From Biscogniauxia marginata (taxonomy: Eukaryota > Ascomycota > Sordariomycetes > Xylariales > Xylariaceae), in NCBI GenBank assembly GCA_022695795.1, contig MU404159.1, forward strand, positions 86,465 through 150,464: 64,000 nucleotides of DNA, given 5' to 3'. A model generated the notes under the pieces. That model saw only the letters and a program-made list of their open reading frames with translations, did not search any database and was not told the origin of the DNA. The stretch's first letter is position 1. Each line of letters opens with the position of its first letter. Made by a program: the position numbers and the translations under genes. Positions 56,556-64,000 of the stretch are shown here, one piece after another.

Positions 56556-58363
56556 CTACTCTGAGCTGGATTCTGTCACCTTAACCCACATGTTTTCATC
56601 GACGAAGACGCTCCAGCTTGTGCAGTCCCAGGGTTTACCAGGATTGGCAATCTGAAAATCGAAGGCTCGGAGAAGCTATATGGGTTAACAACGTAATCAA
56701 AACACAATGCTTTCATTTCTCTAGCTTACCTCAAAGTATACTTTGTTTAGCTCCATGAATGCGACAGGCTTTCCCGCACACCCAAACTTCCCGTATCCGA
56801 AGGCGAGCTCAACCAGCCGCTCCATTTCGGATCTTGCTGGCTCATCCGATTCCATAAACCTCTCAGGGCGGAAGATGTTGGCGTCGGGTCCGAAAAGTGC
56901 TGTCGATTGCATCAATGATGATGTGTTCATACCGATAGCCGTACCTTCAGGAATAAAATGGCCATGGATCACGTCACCCTTTGGGGGAACAGTTTTCGGA
57001 TACAGTCCTGGAGCAGCTGGTCGCATACGAAGGCCTTCATACACAACAGCCTGTTTACATAGTTTAGTAAAACAATCATGATATAGTGTCATGTGCGGAG
57101 TAACTAACCTGCAGATAGGGCAATCTTTTCGCTTCCTCATGCTGGATAGGGCTCGATACTCGACCCTCAGCTACGGCGTGGGAAATTTCCTCTTTCAGCC
57201 TCTGATAGACTTGGGGGCAAGTTATGATATGGAGTAGTGTGTTCCTCAGTGTGCCTGCCGTTGTGTCGGAACCAGCGATAATCATAAATAGACCTTCAAC
57301 TTCACACTCTGTCCGACTAAGGCCGCGGCGGATGAACGATCCCTGTGGTAAAATAGTTTAGTAAAAAATGTTTGAACGTAATTAGGAGGGAAATAAGATG
57401 ACCCACGAGCATGTCTTCCTCATCCTTAGCATCCCTCTCAAATCGCCTACCCACATATTTCTCAGCCACGCTAAGAGTATTGATATGTTAGACCCAACTA
57501 CCGACTACTTTGGAGCGAAGAACTTACCCCATCAACGCCCCAAGTCCTTCCTTGTCCGTCGGTTTCGGGCCGAAGAGCTTGAGATACAGGGGGGAAAATA
57601 ATATGTCCCGAACCATAGGAATGTCGAGGACCAGCGCTAAGCGCGGCCAATTGTCACGGACACCCCGGAGGAAGTTGTACAGGTCAGATTGCTCCCTTAG
57701 GTAACCAATTTCCTTGCCAAATGCAGCACACGATATCACATCCATGGTCAAAAAACTCATAATCTTCCCCATGTCTAGGAATGGCGCGTCTTTTCTAGCA
57801 GGGCTCCATGAATACTTCGTGCGAATGATGTGAAGTAAGGTATTGATTTGATTGTCGACACTCAATTCGAGTTCTGGGGTCTCCCGACCTCCGTAAGCAG
57901 CCGCTGTCTTCGCTTTGATGTTGTCATGCTCGTTAACATCAAGACATGTAAACATGCTATCATGGTAAGGGTTGAATCTACCCCCAATGTACCAGGAGTC
58001 TTTCCCGTAGGTACTCCGCGCTGCTGACATACGGCGGATTACCTCTGGGTCATCCGTAGTGAGCTCGTTGGGTCCTACTCGAACCAAAGACCCGTACTTT
58101 TTGCACAAGTCCCGATAGATATAATATTGTCGTCCACTCATGGCGACTCTGGCAAGCCAGATGTATGAGAACGAGGCCAAAAATGGGCCCGGTATCTTGC
58201 GCAAGCGATACCACGCTATAACTACAGAGACAACATAATAGGTTACTGCTGCAAAGAGGCCGAGGAGGAGTGAGCCACCAAGTCCAACGTTGAGGATAAG
58301 TGAAGCCATTATTGACACCAAGAAAAATAACAGGGTATTCTCGACGATATCTATAAGAATCAA
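56556..58363 (-). CDS. Cytochrome P450, pisatin demethylase/benzoate 4-monooxygenase-like
   Basis: Five exons: 57528-58363, 57407-57470, 57109-57342, 56730-57050 and 56556-56675. They sum to 1575 nt (524 aa), in frame. Introns of 54-64 bp all have GT...AG ends (donors GTAAGT, GTGGGT, GTTAGT, GTAAGC). The N-terminus carries hydrophobic segments and the hinge LRKIPGPFLASFS, typical of an ER anchor. Motifs: AGSDTTAG at 323-330 (I helix), EGLR at 383-386 (ExxR), FRPERF at 438-443, and FGYGKFGCAGKPVAFMELN with heme Cys469. This Gly-Lys-x-x-Cys-x-Gly-Lys-Pro form is usual for pisatin-demethylase-like fungal P450s. They act on aromatic or host-derived compounds or in secondary metabolism; the substrate here is unknown. 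No disabling mutation is seen, in contrast to the neighbouring chitin genes. An alternative start is Met19. Confidence 0.88.
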
Positions 58364-59935
58364 ATCCGCGTACCGATAGAATGGAGTTGGGGAAACGGCC
58401 TTACCTTTATATCTACGTCGATGACTAGGAATTGTCCACCATGCTACACGTCCAATGATACACTACAGGTTACAAACTAGCTTAACGTATTCGTCTACCC
58501 AATCACCACAAGCTACCCGCCGTTTACGAATCTTGCATATGATGTTGCCCTGTAGCAACAGCTAGCATTGGAGTATGCTTATCGTAGATGCCATAGCAAA
58601 TCACGTTTAGGGACCTATATAATGTGAATACTACCTTAGCTATATAGCGTAAGGCTTTGCGAGTAGGTAGTATTTGCACGAAACAAAAATAATTCGCGGT
58701 CTGTACGCTTGTACTCTATGTTAGCAGACCACGTATTATTTTGTGCAGTTGCCTCCCCTGCTCAGCTAATTGCTTACATGCAGAATTACATGTGTATAGT
58801 TCCACATCCCGAGCTAGGGAAGATTTAAGCGGCACTCGGTTTCGTACTATACCACTCTTTTGAATGTGATACAAGGTTTCCAATCATACTATACCGTACC
58901 AAGTGGTCCCCAATACTACCTAAAACATTCCATACGAAAAGGTGAGAGCGGGGGTGGCTCACACTAACCGTGCTTCACAACAAAGACTATTCCTATCACT
59001 AACAGAATACAACCCACGATTATAAATGTTCGACAGGCCGGGATGCTGCTTCAATTTCATGGTGCCAAATTTCTTCGCGCTATTTCATATCTCGGACAGG
59101 TGACGCAAATCTTGAATTCCCTTTCCCCTTATTTTCTGTCCAAGCTCTAGTTACCATGATTGAGGGGAAAAGAGGAAGCGTTCAAAGGCTTCAATCAGGA
59201 CCACGATAAGGGCAAATGTTATGAAACCCATCCTTTGCAATTGTGCTAATAAAGTTAAAATGCCGGCACCAGTTCAGCTCATAATAGCACTACGTATGTC
59301 GTGCGATATTCGGCAGTTTACTTGATAGTTATACAAATCGGTGGGATGGCTATAGTAGCATCGTTACATATCACAATGCCTTCTCCATATAATACAATAT
59401 AGAACCTAGCTTGGGTTTCTATCCCACACGATGGTCTCTCATTGGTTAATTTTTGGCTCTAGACGGAGAATTCTCCTAAGTTGACTCTAGTATCAGTCCA
59501 TACCCAATTATAATTGGGATGACGCAAGTTATTATTACCCCTAAGCCTTCCTTTTTATATCATGTGGGGCTCAATTGGTATAGTCCTTGAATAATTACCT
59601 ACCTTAGGGACCTACTTGGGTAGGTATATTAAATCTCGATCCAAGGTACATAATTGCCTTTTCAGAGGTAACCTAAACCTTGCTTGTTATTACATCCACA
59701 GTCTTTAACGCAGCAATATCCAACATTGAACTGTCATAGACGAGGCTTACTTATAGTTCTAATCATGCATCAGCCAACTACGCGTGAAAGATAGCTTATA
59801 AGGAGAGAGCCAGATATTTGGGTGAGTTTTATAACGATAAGGAGGGGACCCACCTCAAGACAAAACTAATACAATATATGTGAATCACCTGTTTTCACTG
59901 CAAACCAACCACGCGAAAAATGGGTTTTATAATGG
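58364..59935. other. Gene-poor spacer before the second AT block
   Basis: Normal to AT-moderate composition with short frames only. It contains the upstream region of the P450. TACCTTAGGGACCTACTTGGGTAGG-like words occur near 59600-59625. Composition shifts sharply at about 59935. Confidence 0.35.
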
Positions 59936-62490
59936 TTAAATTAAATAAAAAGCTAGAAAAATGTAAACGCGGAGAAAACTAATCTAGTTCGGATAATTTA
60001 CGAACCGGCTTATACGACTACACTTTTTTAATAATAAAGGTTATTATTAAAACTTTAATATTAAGTTTAATTTTATCACAAGGTGGCTAGGTTAACTAGC
60101 TTATATAATAAGATTAAAGCTTTAAATTTCACTCTTATAAGTGAAATCGCTAACCTTTTAAGTTGTTAATATAACGGCTTACAAGGCACCGTTATAATAA
60201 ATTTATAAATTATAATTATAAAAAGAAAATAAAAAATCTTTATAACGTGTTTTATAAGCAAATAAACTATATAAATATATAAGCTAGTTTTTATAATTTT
60301 CGTAGTTTTAATTATTAAAAAACATTTACGTCATATTAAAATTAATTAATAATTATTATTATTCAAATCGTTTTTTTTTAATTTTACGTTTTAAAAACCA
60401 AATATTTTTTATATTAAATATTTAGTTTTTTAACGTATAATTTAAGTTAATTAATTTATTATATTTTTCGAGTTAAAGTCCTTTAAAATTAATTATAACT
60501 CTTTAAAATTTAAATTATTAAATACTTTTTTATTTATTATATTATTAAACGTATTTTTATTCGCTATATAAATACGCGTATTATAATTAGTTTAGTTATA
60601 TATGTTATATTGTTTTTATTTAGTTATTACTTTTTTTCGAGGCCTTTTTTTTATTAATTACAATACTATTTTTTTAACTTATAAAGTTATTTCTTTTTTT
60701 ATATTAAAAGTTTTTTTGTTTATAATTATTTATTTTTAGTTTTATATTGTTTATTAAAAATGTGATTTATTTTTTAAAAATAAATTATTTTATTTTATAG
60801 TAAAACTACTTTATATATTAATAATAAATTAGTTTTTATAAATTAGTTATAAATATTTATAATATTTATAAAAAAACCTTTTTAGTGTTTTTTAACTTTA
60901 TTTATAATAAAATAAAATAATAATAATATTTCGCGAGTTATTATAAATGTTTTAGCTTTTTATATAAAAAGTAATATAATAATAAATATTTTTATAAAGT
61001 TAACTAAAAAGTCTTTCTTTATAACATAATATTAATAATGCTTTATTAAGTCTTTTAAATAATTATTATATACTTTTTTAAAAATATTAAAATATATAAA
61101 ATTAAAAGATTATAACTTGTGTAATAAATAACTAAATAAATAAAATATAATAATTCTCGTAATTATCTAGAATTAATAAGCGTTTAAAACTTTATATTTG
61201 ATTTTTAATATAAAAGTTAAAATGATTTATAAATTTCATATTAAATTTATTTATTATTTAATTATTATTTAACACCTTAATTTTACTTTTTAATAATAAT
61301 AAGTTATCGCAATATTATAAAGTTAAATACTTTTTTTTAATTAATATAATAAATAATAATATTAATAATTTAAATAATTATTTTAAGTATAAACTTTATT
61401 TTGTTAAAATTATATATATTTTATAACCGTTTTACGTATTAATTTAAATTATTTTTAATGTATATCTAGGTTTTTATATAAAGCTTTTTAGTAATTAATT
61501 CGTTTATTTAAACGCGTTTATAATGATTTTTATCGCCGTATAAAATTAAAAAATTAATCTTTTTTAACTTATTTTATATCGTGTTTACGTAATAAAAAGT
61601 TTATTATTATAATAATATAACTTAAACGAAAAAAAATTAATCGATTATTTAAATTAATAATATATTAAATAATTATTATCTTTTTATAAAATATAAATTT
61701 TTAAGTATTTAGTTTTATAATTAATTATATAAATATATTATTATTTCGTTTTATAATGTTATACGAAAAATATTATAAAATATCGTTAATTTATAATAAC
61801 TTATTTTTAAATAATGTCGTTTATATTTAATTGCACGAGTTATTTAAGTTTTTATTAATATTATTAAGTTTTAAAATAGATAAATTAATAAATTTTAAAT
61901 TTTTCTTTAAAAAAAAACATATAAATATATATCGCAAACTATATAAGCTTAATTATAACTTAGTAATTAAGCGGCGTCGCTTTTACGCGATAATATAATT
62001 TTATACGTTTTAATAATAAGAATAAACATATTATTTATAAACTAATTAACTTAAATTACACGTTAAAAAACTAAATATTTAATATAAAAAAGGTATTTAA
62101 TTTTTAAAGTGTAAAACTAAAAAAAATAATTCGAATAATAATAATTATTAATTAATTTTAATACCACGTAAATGTTTTTTAATAATTAAAATTACGAAAG
62201 TTATAAAAACTAGCTTACTTGCTTATATAGTTTATTCGTTTATAAGACTCGTTATATAATAATTAATATTTAATAATAAGTAATTTTTTATTTTTATTTT
62301 ATTTTATTTATTTATAAATAATCTTTAAATATAGATATTTTTTTAAAATAATAATAATTTTTCGTTTTAAAAATTAATTTATTTATTTAATATTAAAAAT
62401 CTTTAATATTATAAAATAAGGTTTTAAAAACTATATAATAAAAAGAGAAAAACTAGTTATAATAAAGTTATAATTAGTTATATTTATAAA
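59936..62490. repeat. Second RIP-degraded AT-rich block
   Basis: The same extreme TA-rich, stop-dense composition as 23.2-45.4 kb. Most of it is a single element with long terminal inverted repeats (60241-62256). No decodable protein domain is left. Confidence 0.8.
60241..62256. mobile_element. DNA transposon remnant with ~220-bp terminal inverted repeats, 2016 bp
   Basis: The left end reads TATAACGTGTTTTATAAGCA, then AATAAACTATATAA and AAGCTAGTTTTTATAA. The right end in reverse complement reads TATAACGAGTCTTATAAACG, then AATAAACTATATAAGC and AAGCTAGTTTTTATAA. Similarity continues through AATTATTAAAAAACATTTACGT and TATTAAATATTTAGTTTTTTAACG, about 220 bp in all. Its terminal 17 bp are identical to the left end of fold-back element 1. 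The internal ~1.6 kb is RIP-ruined and no transposase motif can be read, so the superfamily is unassigned. Confidence 0.7.
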
Positions 62491-62826
62491 AGCTTTATGT
62501 TATACATTATAAACACATCGATCCTGTGATATACGATCCTTTTAATGACAGATGCCTATAAAGCACACATCTATAAGGGGGATTCGTTTTGGTAAAGAGC
62601 AGTTCCTATAAACAGGACATTGGCTTTGCGACATCTTACCTACAAATGAAGATCCCAAGGTTTAATACATTGTCATATTCCCGTTAACATATACCTTAAC
62701 TAAAAGTGGCCCAGATCATATTATAGGGAAATTGATGGAATATTCTTAGGTTTGTCTCCAATATTTTATTGTCAGGTGTTTCATTTATTTCGTCCATCAA
62801 GTACATGCTTTCCTGTCTAGGCCTCA
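62491..62826. other. Spacer, 3' region of the kinase-like gene
   Basis: Normal composition resumes. No gene or repeat is recognised. Confidence 0.35.
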
Positions 62827-63627
62827 TTACAGTATCACAGTCGCTCCCCGCCCAGTTTCTTCGGCTAGCTCCGCCGGCAACGACTGCAACTCTGCTCTAG
62901 CCAGCCCCTCGTCGAACTCCTCGACATGTTCAAAATCAACCAGACGCATGCCGCTTCCAGAAACTCGGTCGGCGAGGAAGTTGTGCCGATTCACGTCACC
63001 ATGAATCAACCCCAGGCGATGCAGCCTGCGAAGCAGCGCCTCGCAGTTGGCCAAGTCGTCGACGCAAGCCGGCTCTCCATCAAACTTTTGCAGCAGGAAA
63101 CCTATGATTCTACCGTTCTCAGTCAAATGGCCGAGGAAGTTGGGCGTAATGGGAGACTCATTGGGATGTTGGCTATGATGACGTGCTATTATCGAGTACG
63201 CCATAGTCTCGCGCTCAATCCGGGCTATGTCCCATTTGAAGCATGCGATCTTGGCGATGGCAGGCGCGCCGTCATATTGGACCTCATGCACTCCCGAGCG
63301 GAAACGCCTCGTTCTCTCCAAATTCAACACATCGATGCGCAGTTCATGCCAGGTTGTCTGGATCTCGGGCAGCGGGTCCGTAGAGATGGTTGAAGTTAGG
63401 GAGCCATCCTCGTCCCGCGAGATGGTCATAGTGGTCCACGGAGAGTCGGGAAGGTCTGGCAGCCTGGGAATGAGGAGATACGGCCGACACATAGTATCGT
63501 CGTCGAATACGCCCGAGGGGATTGTGAGGTAGTGGACTCTTCGGCCCACCCGGAGACGATAGTATCCATTTTCATCGTCTATGTATTGAGAAAGAATTTC
63601 GATGTCTGATTTTGGCAGCATCGTCAT
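62827..63627 (-). CDS. Kinase-like protein (fungal small phosphotransferase-like family)
   Basis: Single exon of 266 aa, intact. The C-terminal half has protein-kinase-fold motifs: Lys126 in IAKI as the ATP-lysine candidate; Glu140 in IERETMAY; HGDVNRHN at 209-216, the catalytic-loop HxDxxxxN; and VDFEHV with Asp231, in DFG position but as DFE. The N-terminal ~100 residues (ENGYYRLRVGRRVHYLTIP) form a domain common in subtelomeric fungal kinase-like proteins, which databases often mislabel as alpha-galactosidase A precursors. No signal peptide. The substrate, protein or small molecule, is unknown. It is the last gene before the telomere, about 280 bp away, and its promoter lies on the telomere side. 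Its open frame contrasts with the ruined repeat next to it. Confidence 0.75.
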   Translation of the reverse strand: MTMLPKSDIEILSQYIDDENGYYRLRVGRRVHYLTIPSGVFDDDTMCRPYLLIPRLPDLPDSPWTTMTISRDEDGSLTSTISTDPLPEIQTTWHELRIDVLNLERTRRFRSGVHEVQYDGAPAIAKIACFKWDIARIERETMAYSIIARHHSQHPNESPITPNFLGHLTENGRIIGFLLQKFDGEPACVDDLANCEALLRRLHRLGLIHGDVNRHNFLADRVSGSGMRLVDFEHVEEFDEGLARAELQSLPAELAEETGRGATVIL

Positions 63628-63906
63628 GGTAGGTTTAACGGGTTACTCTCTGCCAGTCACGATTTCGTGTTGCAGTAAGAGGTGTATATAATCTAAGTGA
63701 GGTGGTTTAAAAAATTGTGTGCTTTCACGGCGTTGGACTCGAGCCTATAACGCGGGTTCGTTATTAATTAATACGCGCGCGGGTATTACTTATAACTCAT
63801 TAAAGTCGCCTTAATACCCTTATTTTTTTTGGCTTAAGGCGTAACCGCCAATTAAAGAGCTCTATAATAAGCGTTACTAAGTAGGTTAAAATTAATAGAC
63901 ACAACA
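63628..63906. other. Subtelomeric junction and promoter of the last gene
   Basis: 279 bp between the kinase-like start codon and the telomere. It includes TATATAAT at 63686-63693, a possible TATA element about 60 bp before the start, read on the other strand as ATTATATA. An alternating CG run (ACGCGCGCGG) sits near 63773-63782. No classical long subtelomeric tandem repeat is present. Confidence 0.4.
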
Positions 63907-64000
63907 AGGGTTAGGGTTAGGGTTAGGGTTAGGGTTAGGGTTAGGGTTAGGGTTAGGGTTAGGGTTAGGGTTAGGGTTAGGGTTAGGGTTAGGGTTAGGG
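63907..64000 (+). repeat. Telomere: (TTAGGG)n array
   Basis: A perfect array of TTAGGG, about 15 units, reaches the last base of the window with the G-rich strand running 5' to 3' outward. This is the orientation expected of a right chromosome end. The true array length may be cut by assembly. Confidence 0.98.

Overview
The window is the end of a chromosome of a filamentous ascomycete (Pezizomycotina). Genes carry short introns (about 50-100 bp) with GT...CTAAC/CTGAC...AG signals. Long AT-rich blocks carry the signature of repeat-induced point mutation (RIP). The right end is a TTAGGG telomere array running outward. Frequent TACCTAGGTAGG-type words in intergenic DNA fit a Sordariomycete, possibly Xylariales; that placement is inference.

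Layout. 1-4 kb: conserved core edge with an intact TAM41-type mitochondrial CDP-diacylglycerol synthase and a small low-complexity Asn/Ser/Gly-rich gene. 4-8 kb: transposon debris (solo LTR, hAT transposase fragment) and an apparently intact four-exon gene with a Tse2-like ADP-ribosyltransferase toxin fold. 9.6-15.8 kb: three minus-strand genes (PhyH-type Fe(II)/2-oxoglutarate dioxygenase, Zn2Cys6/ARCA-type transcription factor, CYP52-like P450) that could be a small metabolic cluster; no backbone synthase is visible. 15.8-23 kb: mostly gene-poor, with one small secreted protein. 23.2-45.4 kb: a 22-kb RIP-ruined block with a 7.5-kb Ty3/Gypsy retrotransposon (466-bp LTRs, TATTA target duplication, polymerase on the minus strand), a related solo LTR (AAATA duplication), two fold-back elements, and a few GC-normal islands. 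45.5-58.4 kb: accessory genes, namely an unknown 371-aa protein built from repeated modules, a divergent pair of chitin-related genes (a five-LysM secreted protein and a class V killer-toxin-like chitinase), and a pisatin-demethylase-like P450. Both chitin genes are disabled, mostly by stops that look like C-to-T changes. 59.9-62.5 kb: a second AT-rich block holding a 2-kb transposon with long terminal inverted repeats, related to the fold-back elements. 62.8-63.6 kb: an intact kinase-like gene, then about 280 bp of subtelomere and the telomere.

How it fits together. This is a subtelomeric accessory compartment: transposons, RIP, decaying secreted chitin-active genes, oxidative metabolism genes and a toxin-fold gene, grading leftward into conserved sequence. 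I worked out exon structures by hand from reading frame, splice signals and family motifs. Where exon sums are stated to be multiples of three, that is a consistency check and not proof.
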